Positions 31,451 to 42,560 of a stretch of DNA of 64,000 nucleotides are shown one piece after another. The notes under the pieces were generated by a model, which made no database searches, was not told the origin of the DNA, and saw only the letters and a program-made list of their open reading frames with translations. The DNA comes from Odontocerum albicorne (lineage: Eukaryota; Arthropoda; Insecta; Trichoptera; Odontoceridae). Position 1 is the first letter of the stretch. Each line of letters begins with the position of its first letter. The stretch is taken from assembly GCA_949825065.1 (NCBI GenBank), contig OX463845.1, positions 22,280,516 through 22,344,515 of the forward strand, read 5' to 3'. The position numbers and the translations under genes are program-made.

Positions 31451-32664
31451 CCCCTCTTTTTTTCTATAGTCCTCAACCCAATAACATCATATCTTAAGTG
31501 TTCTTATCATATGTATGCGGATGACATGCATATATAAGTTTATTTTGATCCAAATTACTTTCACATGACATTTAACGATCTAAATGCGGACCTTCAATTG
31601 ATCTCCGAGTGGACTAGGGATGGCTTACTCATTAATCGTACGAAGTCTCAAGCGATCTTCATTAGCAACCCTCAGCTCCTCGGTAAATTCAACACTGACG
31701 TACTCCCTCCAATATAACTTGGTGGTTCTATCATACCATTACATAAAAGTAATAAAAACCTAGGAGTGCTAATAGATGTGCTCTCCCATGGCGAGATCAA
31801 ATAAATGAGGTAAGTCGAAGGATCTTCTTCAGCCTTCATTCCCTTAAAGTGTTGGAAAGATTCCTGCCTACTAAAACCAAACTTTTACTCGCGCAATCTC
31901 TGCTCTTTACGATTGTAGACTATACGGACGTATGTTACTTGGATGTTACAGAGGAACAGCTGGACAAATTACATCATCTTCAAAATGTTTGTCTAACATT
32001 TATTTTTAACTCACGAAAGTACGATCATATAACTTCATACCAGAAGGCATTGAACTAGTTCAACGTTAGAAATAGACGCCAAATTCACATATTGTATCTA
32101 TTATAGAATACACCTAACTGTCCCGCCACCCCCTCTTATCTTGCCGAAAATTTTCAGCGTCTTTTCGATCATGGATTAGCACTACACTTAAACAGATTGT
32201 TTATTAGCCTAGCCAGTTCACCGCTCCTCTTTTTTTTACGTCGTCCTCTACTGTCCATGCAGTGAGATTCTGGAATCAGTTACAAATTAATGTTAGACTC
32301 GTTCCGTCCTTGGCATGCTTTAAGAAGCGACTGAAAAAACTCTTAATTTCTAGTCAGTAATATAACGTGTTTCATTCCTGATTTTTTTTCCTCTCCACCA
32401 TCCCTACTTTTCCTTTGATTGATGATATCTTATCTCACTTTATATGAAAAGGAATGTAAGGGCGATTGTCCGTCTTTGTGGGGTTTGTGGACATATGCTC
32501 ACGTATGTGTTCATGGATTTCGTGGGGATATTTAGTCATTTGAATGTTTTTGCGACCATGTAACTTGCTTAATTTACTTTTGTTTGGTTGGTTGGATGAG
32601 AGTGCCGCCTGGCAACGAGCCCGCCAGATTGTATTGCGATAAAAGTGTTAAATAAATAAGTAAA
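31451..32664 (+). mobile_element. LINE-CR (CR1-like), 5'-truncated, inserted in LINE-A
   Basis: Begins with the RT active-site box YADDMHIY (31512), then DLNADLQLISEWTRDGLLIN, KNLGVLIDV and, in the ORF 31849-32058, MLERFLPTKTKLLLAQSLLF and LDKLHHLQNVCLTFIF. A C-terminal remnant follows to ~32360. The 3' UTR ends with CCATGTAACTTG, the GGTTGGTTGGATGAGAGTGCC block and an AAATAAATAAG tail. Stops and frameshifts make it inactive. The 3' tail resembles SINE-A tails closely enough to suggest this family mobilised SINE-A. Confidence 0.8.
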
Positions 32665-33905
32665 CTGTACAGAATTTTTTTTACAAAAAGAGTGAGTAGA
32701 AAGACTGAAAAGAAAATGTGGATGCTCAGGGTGCCCTTCTAAGTGGGAGTGTGTGAATCAAATTTTCTCTTAGCGTATGGTTGTGGATAAATATATGGCA
32801 AAAAATAAGAAACTGTATGGTGCATTTGTGGAGAAAAAAACATATGACCGCACGATAAGAGGCAAGATATGAAAAATATTAAATAATTATGGTGTTGAAT
32901 GAGATTGATACATGGTATTGCGTTATTGTATGCCGAAATTAGAGTATGTATAAGAGTGGATGGTACCTTGATTGACAAGTTTAATATTTCTAAAAGGGTT
33001 AAGTAAGGATGTATCATAGCATCATGATTGTTTAATACAATATTTACAGATATTATTGTGTGAAGGAACTGCAGAGGTCAATGAACGGCATACAATGCTG
33101 AATGGGAATGTGTGCGGTTTATTGTATGATATGCTGATGACATGGTAGTATAAGCGGAAAATAAGGATGAATTATAGAGTCTGATAAGTAAATTATAAAG
33201 AGAAAAAAATGAGAATGACTATTACGAAATCTCAAATCATGGTGATAGAAAAGTGTGAAAGGAAAAGTATATGCGATATATGGGTGAGAAATGAAAGATT
33301 AGAGCAAGTTGAAGAATTATGCTATTTAGGTAGTATTTTCTTAGATGATGGAAGAGTAATGAGGGCCATCAAACAGAGAATAGCGATAGGAAAGAAAATC
33401 AATGGGATATTAAAATATATAAAGTCGAACCGAACAGTGTCAAAATGATGATAGTCCATAACAGTATTGTAGTACTAGTTTGATGTACGGGAGTTAAACG
33501 GTGAAGTGGAAAAGGCTTAAAAGACCTGAATAAATTATCTAGAAGAATACATGGTGTGACAGAATACGGAAATAAGGGATTAGGGGTGAATGTGAACGTA
33601 AGTTTGATGTGTTGAGTAAGATGAAGAAGAGTACTCTGGACGTGGAACAAATGAACGAAAAAAGACTAACAAAACAAATATACTCGTACATTGCAAATGT
33701 GAGTAAAAAGCGTGATAGTGGAAGTCCGGCGAAAATATGGTTGAATCAAGTGAATGACATTTTGAAAGAAGTAAAAAATCATAGGAACTGTATGTGAAGT
33801 TGTATGGATGTGGAAGAGGCGAAATATGTGTGTCGCGATAGAACGCGATCTCCTTTATGTCTACACCAACAGGGAAACGGCGTAATGATATGTATAATAT
33901 ATACA
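32665..33905 (+). mobile_element. LINE-A, 3' continuation after LINE-CR insertion
   Basis: Resumes at AGAAAGACTGAAAAGAAAATG (matching 22170-22195) and includes MVVDKYMAKNKKLYGAFVEKKTYDRT. Then come an ADD remnant near 33130, KVEELCYLGSIFLDDGR in the ORF at 33209-33448, and KIWLNQVNDILKE. The 3' end is the tail ATGTCTACACCAACAGGG..GGCGTAATGATATG. TACTCGTA at 33681-33688 is an insertion relative to 22999 and 12200. Confidence 0.8.
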
Positions 33906-34182
33906 AGAATATTTTGCAATCGCAGTTGATTGATTATACACTTTTGAAGCATAGTTTCATATAAAAAATTGCTAAAATTTGGCCACTAACAGTCATTTAT
34001 TTTTTCAATATTTCTTCAAACAATGCCACCAAAAGGAGTCGATACCATGATTGAAACACAATTATTTAAAATGTTACCATGACGATGTGAAACATATATA
34101 CAAAAGATACAAGCATATTTTTGCATGTTTGCAATAAATTATGTTCGGTCATTTACATATTTCATTTGAAACAGTTAATGAG

Positions 34183-34602
34183 TTACTCCGATATTGGTGA
34201 AAATATAAATAAAATATAAAAAGATGGGATTAAGGCCAAAATATTATGGAAGCAGTGATTAAAGCAGGTAGATGCAATTTGTATATATCGGATGAAATAA
34301 GCATAACAGATTATTATTGTGGTAATGTTATAAGTTTTTATCTGATTGTATTCCATTTGAGAGACTCTCGCAAAACAGTTAAATTGAAGTCTTTTCCGTT
34401 TTCCGGAAGTTTTTGAATCGAACAAGTGTTTATCATTTAGCCATTTTATGTATGAGTATATTGATAGAAGTCCATTCAAGTATTCTTGTTCGCGGCATTG
34501 ACATTCTGTTTCTATATATCCTACAAACTTAAATACTATCGTTGATAACTGGGACAACCGTAAGATGTTACGAGTGTCAAAATATTGAATGATTTTCTTC
34601 AT
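34183..34602 (-). CDS. Unassigned ORF, 139 codons
   Basis: Reads MKKIIQYFDTRNILRLSQL, then YIETECQCREQEYLNGLLSI, SGKRKRLQFNCFARVSQME and a hydrophobic, Ile-rich end. I do not recognise the family. The middle has mixed, protein-like composition unlike the AT-driven chance ORFs around it. A possible acceptor (TTTTTTTTGCAAATCGCAAG) lies just upstream of the ATG, so it may be an exon rather than a whole gene. It is equally possible that it is chance or a decayed element. Confidence 0.25.
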   Translation of the reverse strand: MKKIIQYFDTRNILRLSQLSTIVFKFVGYIETECQCREQEYLNGLLSIYSYIKWLNDKHLFDSKTSGKRKRLQFNCFARVSQMEYNQIKTYNITTIIICYAYFIRYIQIASTCFNHCFHNILALIPSFYILFIFSPISE

Positions 34603-34764
34603 TTCATCAAGTTCAATCTTGCGATTTGCAAAAAAAAATTCAAGTAAATAGTACTCATAAGTTTAACACGACAAACGGGTTTCTTAGATAAAACTAAAAA
34701 AAATATTTCAAGAGAAATTTCATCAATTAGAAAGACAGGTGATTTTAAAAAAAAGGAAGAATGC

Positions 34765-34830
34765 ACAGTACACACATACATACGTCATCTTGCTTTCGGG
34801 GTAGGCAGAGACGACTCATCGCCAGACTTT
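34765..34830 (-). mobile_element. LINE-A tail fragment
   Basis: CATACATACGTCATC then GGGGTAGGCAGAGACGA, the inverted LINE-A tail. Confidence 0.45.
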
Positions 34831-35685
34831 CCGATTTCGACAAAGATCCGTAGTCTCCACCACTTATATACAAGTTCTACGAATGCACGGTATTACCGTC
34901 AAAAATACGTCAGAATATCGAAGATAAATTTTATATTCTGTTAGCCGTTGTTTTGAACATGCCCTAAGGCAAGCAACACTAGCTTAAGGACTCGTATTAC
35001 TCGTTGTAGAGACTAACGGCATACAAAATACAAGGACAAAAGTAAAAGCGGTGAACTTGAAAACCTAAGGATAAATATTGCTTGAACTCAGCGAGACAAT
35101 GAGAATTTTCGGCGAGATATGAAAGGGTATCGAAACAGTTAGGGATATTGCCCAAAAATTACGGTGAATTCATTAAGTATGGTGAGTGAAAATTATTTAA
35201 AAAAACGTATATTATGTTCAATTAGCATTACGAGTATAACATAAAACATGCTTAAATAGTCGCATCAAAGAGTATTTAAATATGTCTAAATCATATGATT
35301 TCAAAATAATTTAAAAGAACTTGACTAAGCTTTGATGACGCTAACTGTATAACTTACGTTTAAAAAAAACAAATAATGCAATTAATCACTATTTTCAAAT
35401 ACAAAACAAGTTGATAGAAAAATAAACATTCATACTTTGTTTCATATACGTTTCCCACTTCAGAGAGTGTGTCTGTAAATATTTAACAATAAACCACTCC
35501 GTCGGGCCGCATCGTGGCCTTCGTGAGGTCTCAGCTTGTTTCAGTTATTTCAGGAAGCTCAATGAGCAAACAGTGAGACTGGTAATGCTAGGTTTATCAG
35601 TATTATAACGGTTTTATTGTAATTTCGAATGAGAAACAATTTAGTAATTTAATTGTTTCATATGATTTTAACACATAAAAACATA
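34831..35685. other. No gene seen
   Basis: TACGAGTA at 35229-35236. No recognised coding sequence or repeat. Confidence 0.45.
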
Positions 35686-36039
35686 CATATTATCACGCTG
35701 TGTCCCTTGCAGGGTAGGCAGATAGACTAGATCTCCATTTTTTGTATTCAAGCAAACAACTTTCGCTTCCTCCACATTCATACCTTCTATTATTCATAAT
35801 TCTTTATTTACCTTCTTTCAAAATCTGGTCTACTTGATCCAGTCACATTTTTCCATGTGCACTTTGCACTTGTAATAAGAATTCTCGCGTAGTCAATCTT
35901 TCCGCATTCACTTTCTCCACGTGTACAAACCGTCTTAAAGTTCCATTTTTTCATATTGCTCAAAACATACATTTTATCCATCTGACGTCTTCGTTCCATT
36001 TTCTTTATAAAATTGATACACCACCTCCAAACGTTATTC
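35686..36039 (-). mobile_element. LINE-A 3' end
   Basis: The plus strand shows CACGCTGTGTCCCTTGCAGG and GTAGGCAGATAGAC, the inverted tail. Minus-strand coding remnants include RRRQMDKMYVLSNMKKWNFK, corresponding to the ADVLSKMKKSTV-type region of LINE-A. Confidence 0.55.
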
Positions 36040-37830
36040 ATCGCATCATCAATGCTGAGCGTCGTGATCCTCTGGTATATCTCGATCTCGGTGGTGCACG
36101 AACTGTCTCCATAATTCTCGGTTTTGGGAAAATGTTGAATACAGCGCTTAAAGAGGATCCTGTTAACTCTTTTATTTGATCCGTCCGTCTCATAGAACGC
36201 CTTTCTCTTGCTCGCTTTCCTTCAACTGTTTTCGCGAATTTTCTTCAACTGTTTCACCAGCTTCTCCAAACTTTTATAATGCTTTCTAGCAACATACCCA
36301 ATGTACGTTAGGATTATTTTTCTGCATATCAAGTCATTCGGTAATTTCCAATTCTCGGATGAGAGAAACTTTGGCATGCAGAGGGATGGCGTAAGGGGCA
36401 TTTACCTCCAGCCCCATATTTCGAAGGCACCTGTCATGTTTATTTCCTTCCTTCTCATCGTCCATGTTTCCCCTCCATGCAGTGCTATGGAGAATACTAG
36501 AAGCTTAACTAGACGAATTTTGGTTCTTCTGAGTATAGATCGGTTAGTCCATATCTTTGTCAGACTTCTCATACATGATTTCCCTATTCCAGTTAGTCTT
36601 CAGATCTCTGTTCCGCATCCTCAATTTCACGAAATAGGAACCTAGGAAGATAAACTCATTATCTTTTTCGTAATCCCTTAGCGAGTCAGATCTCGAGTCT
36701 CGAATTGGTCCACGTTAAGAACTTTGTTTTACCGTTGTTTATTTTTAGTCCTAGTTGGCGGCTTTCTATATCAACTCTATGAAGGAGGTCAGCCATCTCA
36801 TATTCGTCGTTGGTTACAGCGTTCTATAGTCTGCGAATCTTATATTGGATATTTTACGACCGCCTATGACAAAACCACCTGCCCACCCGCCTATTTTTCT
36901 CTGCGGCCTGGGATTTCTAGTATCAGAAATATGGATGGTATGTGCAACTTTAGGAAGCACTTAAAGACAATCCTTTTCGGAAGGTCTTATCAAAATTAAT
37001 GAGTGGGTTCGAATCCTGAGTTGGAGCGCCCTTGAGGAGAGTTTGCTTTCTAAGCGGTGGTACATAAATTATCATTTTATTATTATTATTATAATGTACT
37101 CTCCATATATGTGTATGTTGAATAAATCAAAGAATAGTATGCAGCCTTCACGTACTCTTTTCTACATCTGGAACAGTTCTGAGAGGAACTCGTCTAGTTA
37201 TTATCGCCTTTATCAACATTTCATCGTATGTTCAAAATTTGTTCCCGTGTGCCTCTGTCTTTTACAAACTCAGCTTGTGCTATTAGTATTGACAGTCTAG
37301 ATAATATTTTAATTTTCTTTCTATTATATGTAGGACTATTTTGCTGGTAGGAGAGATAAGTGAGACAATTCTACAGTTTTCACATTTTTGCGTCGATCCC
37401 TTCTTGTGTATAAATAAACACATTCTCTACCCAGTATTTTTGCCGTTCTCCGGTTCTCCAAATTGAGTTGCATATGTCAATCATCTTTTTAATGCCATCA
37501 CAAGTCATATTTTTGAGAAACCTAGCTTGGATTTCATATTTTCCGGATGTCTTGAAAGTTTTTAGCTTCGTCATGGCGATTTCGACTACTTGTAGGATTA
37601 TGGCAGGTAAGATTCTCTAAGGTAGATTCTATGTATTTTTCCTGGACTTGCACACTGTTATCTTTGTACACTTGTGCGTAATATTATTTTCATATTTTGA
37701 TGAGCATGTAAATTTCGTTGGTTTCCCTGGTTGTCTTCAATATTCCACGTTTGAGGTTCGAACTTTTGTAGAGTAAATTAACTTTAAGTCTTTCTTAACG
37801 TTAAAACATGTTTGTCTCGAGTATGATTGG
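36040..37830 (-). mobile_element. LINE-R (RTE-like), RT and C-terminus, interrupted
   Basis: Minus-strand order: TSGKYEIQARFLKNMTCDG and CNSIWRTGERQKYWVE (ORF 37380-37574, RT fingers), REGCILFFDLFN (~37160), then an insertion. It resumes with IRFADYRTL, the decayed FADD box, at ~36840, then ESRQLGLKINNGKTK, FIFLGSYF and a C-terminal remnant, ending GATGATG near 36040. The organisation is RTE-like with many stops. Endonuclease not seen. Confidence 0.75.
36850..37097 (+). mobile_element. LINE-D 3' end inserted in LINE-R
   Basis: ORF tail CNFRKHLKTILFGRSYQN ends at 36999, matching FKKHLKTAVFERTYQN of the LINE-D copy at 47.7 kb. It is followed directly by the LINE-D 3' terminus CCTTGAGGAGAGTTTGC (37029-37045) and a TTATTATTATTATTATAAT tail. 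The antisense LINE-R reading frame is interrupted at both edges. Confidence 0.7.
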
Positions 37831-38292
37831 TGGGTCATGGCTCTCGATCTCCTCTCAAACTGCGCTTCCGTTACAATAAAGATCTCGCAAATATTGTTTA
37901 CTATTTGTAGGACTATAGAAACGTATTCGAGGCTTACATGTTATAAGACAATGTCAGTTTATTTGCATATTTTATGCGATGATACTACGTATGACCAATC
38001 GAGTTAACCAGGCAGTTCATACTCGGATACCTAACAGATCTGAGGGCACCACGCCTTGCCTTCTAGGGGGCACGATTGCTCTATTAATTTCTAAATTATA
38101 CTCAATCATTAAATTATTTCTGTAAAATGAGGTAAATATTATATGTTGTACAGAAAATAGTTTCATATTTCTGAGATATTTGTTAGGACCAAATATTCGT
38201 TGTAAACATCATTCCAAACAAGCTGTATCTATATTATTATTATGAAAAGTAATAGTTTAGCACATTTTTTGGACAATGTTTACCAAAATTAA
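37831..38292. other. No gene seen
   Basis: Spacer between LINE-R and LINE-F with no recognised coding sequence. Confidence 0.4.
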
Positions 38293-38522
38293 TTGAGAAA
38301 ATTTTTTGAGCTAATTAATAGCGTTGTTGAGCTAATTAAAAGCGTTGGCCGGAATAAGCTGACCACCAACTTTCGTCTGTTGTTTAGGGCACCCTCTTGT
38401 CCTGGAGAAGTAAATAATCTCCAAAGGTGGAAGAACTTTAGTGGTCAACGGTATAGGATGTGGAAAGAAACGGGAAACTACCACATTAAAGGCCCAAGTG
38501 GCATCCCAAGAACCAGCAAAAC

Positions 38523-40256
38523 ATGATTCAATCTCAAGTAAAATTCTCCGGAGGTAAAATAGTCCCCCGTTCGGATCTCCGGGTGGGGACTGCTCGAGAT
38601 GGTGGATTCACAAAATCAACGATGAAACCAAAGAAACCAAATAAAAAAAACCAAATAGCGAGATGGGCAACGTGGAATGTCCGCACATTACTGCAAAACA
38701 GCAAACTGGATAATCTGAAAGTCGAAATGCAAAACAAAAATTTGAATGCTCTAGGTATAGCAGAGATGAGATGGCCCGATTGTGGAGATTTCTGGAGTGG
38801 TGACTACAGAATCATACACACAGGATGCATAAAGGACAGACCTGGTCAAGGAGGAGTGGGCGTTGTGCTATGCAAGGAGTGGGGAAGAAGGGTTAAAGGA
38901 TACGTGCAATATAGTGGAAGAATTGTTCTAGTCAAAATAGAAACTAAGCCCGTTGACACTGTAATTATCCAAGTATATATGCCAACATCGGGTCATAGCG
39001 ACGAAGAGGTGGAAGATGTATACAGTGCGCTAGATAACATTATATTAGAGATAAATGCAGGCGAAAATCTGATTCTCCTAGGGGATTGGAATGCTGTTGT
39101 AGGAGTAGGAAGTGAAAGAACTTGCGTAGGGCCCTTTGGGCTAGGTACAAGAAATGATAGAGGAAACAGATTAACAGAATTCTGCGAAAAACACAAATTA
39201 GTGATAGCAAACACTTGTTTTCAACACCACCCAAGACAGCGATACACCTGGAAATCCCCTGGAGACCGACAAAGACTGCAAATAGATTATATAATAGTTA
39301 GACATAGATTTAAGAACCAAATAAAAGACTGCAGAAGTTATTCCGGCCCAGATATAGATAGTGATCATAATATGGTAATGGCCAAAAGTCTTCTAAAACT
39401 GAAAAAATTAAAGATGCGAAATAATTTCAAATGGGATACAAAGGTATTAAAGATAAAAGAGGTCAGTGACAATTTTAGGGAAAAGACACAAGAGTGTAAC
39501 CTAATGGAAGAGGATAACGTGAATGCTATGTGGGGAGAGATAAAGTCGAAGATAAAAACTACGGCAGAGGAAATTATAGGTAAGGAAAGACCCCAAGCAA
39601 GGAAGGAATGGATTACCGATGAAATTCTCAATATGATAAAAGAAAGAAGAGAGCTCAAAAATGATAAAAGAGATGAATCACAAGAGAAATACAAAATGCT
39701 AAGAAACAAAATAAATAGAGAGTCAAGAATAGCAAAAGAAACATACTATCAGAATAAATGCGTTGAGATAAATGACGACCTCAAGAGAGGAAATGTAGAA
39801 AGAGCTCACGCTGCGGTGAAGGACTTCTTTGGGATGAGAATCGGAAAGAGCAATGCAATAGAAGGAGAAGACGGCAAAATACTATTCGAAAATGACCAAA
39901 TAAGAGAGAGATGGAAAAGATATCTCGAAATGCTGTACAATGGCAAGGGAAATATTGACAGTGAAGCATTGATAGAGAGAGAAAATGAGGTAGACGCGGA
40001 TGATCTGGGAGACCCAATCATTAGAGAAGAGTTCGACCTCGCACTGAAAAACCTCAAAAACGGGAAAGCACCCGGAATCGATGACGTTCCGGCCGAACTA
40101 ATTAAGGCAGCAGGAAAAGGAATCACAGATGCCCTGTTTAAAATGATACAGACAATATATAAGACCGGAAAGATACCAGAGGACTTCGAGAAATGCCTAA
40201 GTGTCACATTACCAAAGAAGGCAGGTACGACAAAATGTGAGCAACACAGAACTTAG
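38523..40256 (+). pseudogene. LINE-F ORF, endonuclease and RT N-terminal half
   Basis: 577 codons. The APE-type endonuclease (nicks the target to prime reverse transcription) shows WATWNVRTL (~48), GIAEMRW (~79), VYMPTSGHSDEEVEDVY (~150), LLGDWNAVVG (~185), IDYIIVRHRF (~255) and SDHNMVMAK (~281). A basic linker follows, then RT fingers LKNLKNGKAPGIDDVPAEL and GKIPEDFEKCLSVTLPKK. The frame is lost at CEQHRT, where one base appears to be missing just before 40256; the protein continues in the frame of 40201-41517. Confidence 0.88.
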
Positions 40257-41517
40257 CCTAATATCCCATGCCTCAAAAATACTGACTAATATCATTCTAA
40301 AGAGAATTGAACCAAAAGTAGAGAACATCCTTTCCAGAGACCAGCATGGCTTCAGAAGAGGTGTGGGAACCAGAGAAGCAGTACTGTCTCTACGAATACT
40401 ACTAGAAAATAGAATAAGAAGAAACCAAAACACATACATCGCATTCATAGACCTGGAGAAAGCTTTTGACAAAGTAGAATGGAAAAGACTCTTCGAGATT
40501 TTGAAGAGAATTGATATCAAATACAGAGATAGACGTATAATCCAGGCGCTATACAAGAATGAGGCCGCTATAATCAGATGTGACGAGGACACAAAGGAAG
40601 CCAATATAAGACAAGGGGTAAGGCAGGGATGCTCTCTGTCACCTGTTCTTTTTAACGCCTATATACAGAGCGCGATTGACGACTTGAGAGAAAGAATGAG
40701 TCACAGAGAAGGTGTAAAGATACACGGGCAAAAGGTGGATATGATAAGGTTCGCTGACGATATTGCTATGGTTGCTGAAAGTGAAGAGGAACTACAAGAG
40801 GCCTTAACAACTATGGAAAGCATTCTTCAAAATAACTACAGTATGAAGATAAATAAAGACAAAACAAAGCTGCTGACTGTAGGCCGAGCGCAGCACCAGA
40901 TGAGAATAGTGATGTCGGGTAAACCACTAAAGAACACCAAGGAGTTTGTCTAACTCGGGAGCAAAATAACATGGGACGGTCGGTCCAAGAGCGAGGTCGA
41001 CAGCCGTATACATCAGGTTAGACTTGCATTTAATAAAAGGTCGAAAATAATAGAATCAAATAATATAGACCTAAAACTGAGAATACTCCTCATCAAGACC
41101 TATGTATGGAGTATCTTGATGTACGGCTGCGAGACATGGTGCCTATCCGAAAGAGATAGACGAAGACTAGAGGCTTTTGAGATGTGGTCCTATAGAAGAC
41201 TATTAGGAATTTCCTGGAGAGACCGCATCACAAATGAAGAGGTTCTCCAACGAGTCGAAGGAGGAAGGCACCTGCTCAGGATCCTGTCTGAAAGGCGTGC
41301 AAGATGGATCGGTCATATAATACGACAAGAGGGGCTCTTGCATGCCATAATGGAGGGTATGACCGAGGGGACAAACTCTAGGGGACGCCCACGCCGAGAG
41401 TACCTGGAGGACCTGTTGGTGGACGTGCGCTGCTCAACATATATAGATTTAAAAAGAGCCGCACAGGACAGGGGGGAATGGAGGAGAAGAGTTGAAATTG
41501 CTGCAAACCAGTCTTAG
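40201..41517 (+). pseudogene. LINE-F ORF, RT palm to C-terminus, one in-frame stop
   Basis: Continuation of the RT: LSLISHASKILTNIIL, AFIDLEKAFDKVEW (first catalytic Asp), GVRQGCSLSPVLFN, IRFADDIAMVAES (FADD box) and MKINKDKTK. A TAA at 40951-40953 interrupts the FVYLGS-type motif (FV*LGSKIT). After it the frame runs on with ILMYGCETW, FEMWSYRRLLGISW, RRARWIGHIIRQ and a C-terminal RRVEIAANQS. Apart from the frameshift and this stop the gene looks intact. Confidence 0.88.
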
Positions 41518-41564
41518 GACTGCAACCACGGAGAGAGAGAATTAATAAAAGCTCTTAAGGTGAT

Positions 41565-42545
41565 TAGGAAACAGCACTTCACAAAATTATCAATAAAAAC
41601 ATGTTTTTTTGGTACATGAAGTTTTTTACTACCGCCAAGAAAAATATGAGACACAAACCAAAAAGAATAATATGTACAGTGTATAGTGACGATAACAATC
41701 GTGTGTGTCAAATCTAATTTAAAAAATCCGTAATAGTAACACGATACTCGAAGGTTGTGTCCGCTCTGGAAAGCTAATTATCACCAAAAACGGCCAAAAC
41801 AAAGCTTTAATAAAAAATAACAAACAATCTGCGACTCAGAAGCTTGCTGAGGTGCAGAAAATATTGAAAAACAACCGTCATCGAGCCTTTTGTGAAGCTG
41901 GTTGCGTGAATTGTTACGATGTTTGGGAACCGTATGGTTTGAGCGAAAAAAATATAGTATATATATCGGGTCTTCGTCAGCTATTGACTGCAAAAACGCA
42001 ACGAAAACGAACAATTTTTGAAACGAATAGCAACGGGAAATGAAAAGTGGGTCGTCTAATAATGTTGAGCCAGGGAGGTCGTGGAGCAAACAAAGTGAAC
42101 CACCATGAAGGCTCGTCTTTATCCGAAAAAGGTAATGCTGTATCGTCAGGATTCGAAAGGAATCATCTACTACGAGTTAGTACCAACCAACCAGACGAAC
42201 GATTCGGAGAAATACTGCTTGCAATTGGACCAATTGAAGGTAGCAATTGATCTAAAGGGTTAAAAATTAGCCAATATGAAGGGCGTCATATTTCACCAGG
42301 ACAACGCTAGCCTCATGTACTCGTATATTTGCAACCTAAAAAAATGGTAAAACTAGACTAGGATATCCGACACCATCCGCCGTAGTCGCCACTTATTTCG
42401 ATCCCTACAGAATTTTCTTAAGGGGAAGAATCTCACTTTCACGGAGGCCCGCAAAAGTTATCTGATAACGACCAAGTCAAAGCTTTAATCGATACTAACC
42501 AGCGTTCTACAACACCAGAGATTGTGGAGGTAATAAAAGTATCGT
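41565..42545 (+). pseudogene. Mariner transposase, heavily decayed
   Basis: N-terminal remnant near 41634-41710 (YFRKGKN-like, then a NRVCQIWFKK counterpart). Then come FLKRIATGNEKWVV (42015-42050; the expected catalytic Asp of GDEKW reads Asn), IIYYELVPTNQ, YCLQLDQLKVAID, GVIFHQDNA (42275-42310; second Asp kept) and an HHPP-SP remnant at ~42370. Many stops and frameshifts. It belongs to a mariner group different from the two at the left end. TACTCGTA at 42318-42325 adds two codons relative to the family pattern. Confidence 0.8.
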
Positions 42546-42560
42546 AAACTGCCGTCCACA

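Larger units (their letters stand above)
38293..41560 (+). mobile_element. LINE-F, near-complete endonuclease/RT non-LTR retrotransposon
   Basis: 3.27 kb with a GC-richer 5' leader, a long ORF encoding an APE-type endonuclease then reverse transcriptase, and a short 3' UTR. The leader starts near a 21-bp tandem pair (GAGCTAATTAATAGCGTTG at 38308). Only two coding lesions are evident (frameshift ~40250, stop 40951). It is the best-preserved LINE in the window. The clade (RTE-like versus L2/CR1-like) cannot be fixed without a tree. No clear poly-A or microsatellite tail was seen. Confidence 0.85.

Noticed and set aside
33580..33906. 108-codon minus-strand ORF
   Set aside because: Antisense of the LINE-A C-terminal region.
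39365..39709. 114-codon minus-strand ORF and neighbouring minus ORFs in 39-40.6 kb
   Set aside because: Shadows of the LINE-F endonuclease/RT ORF.
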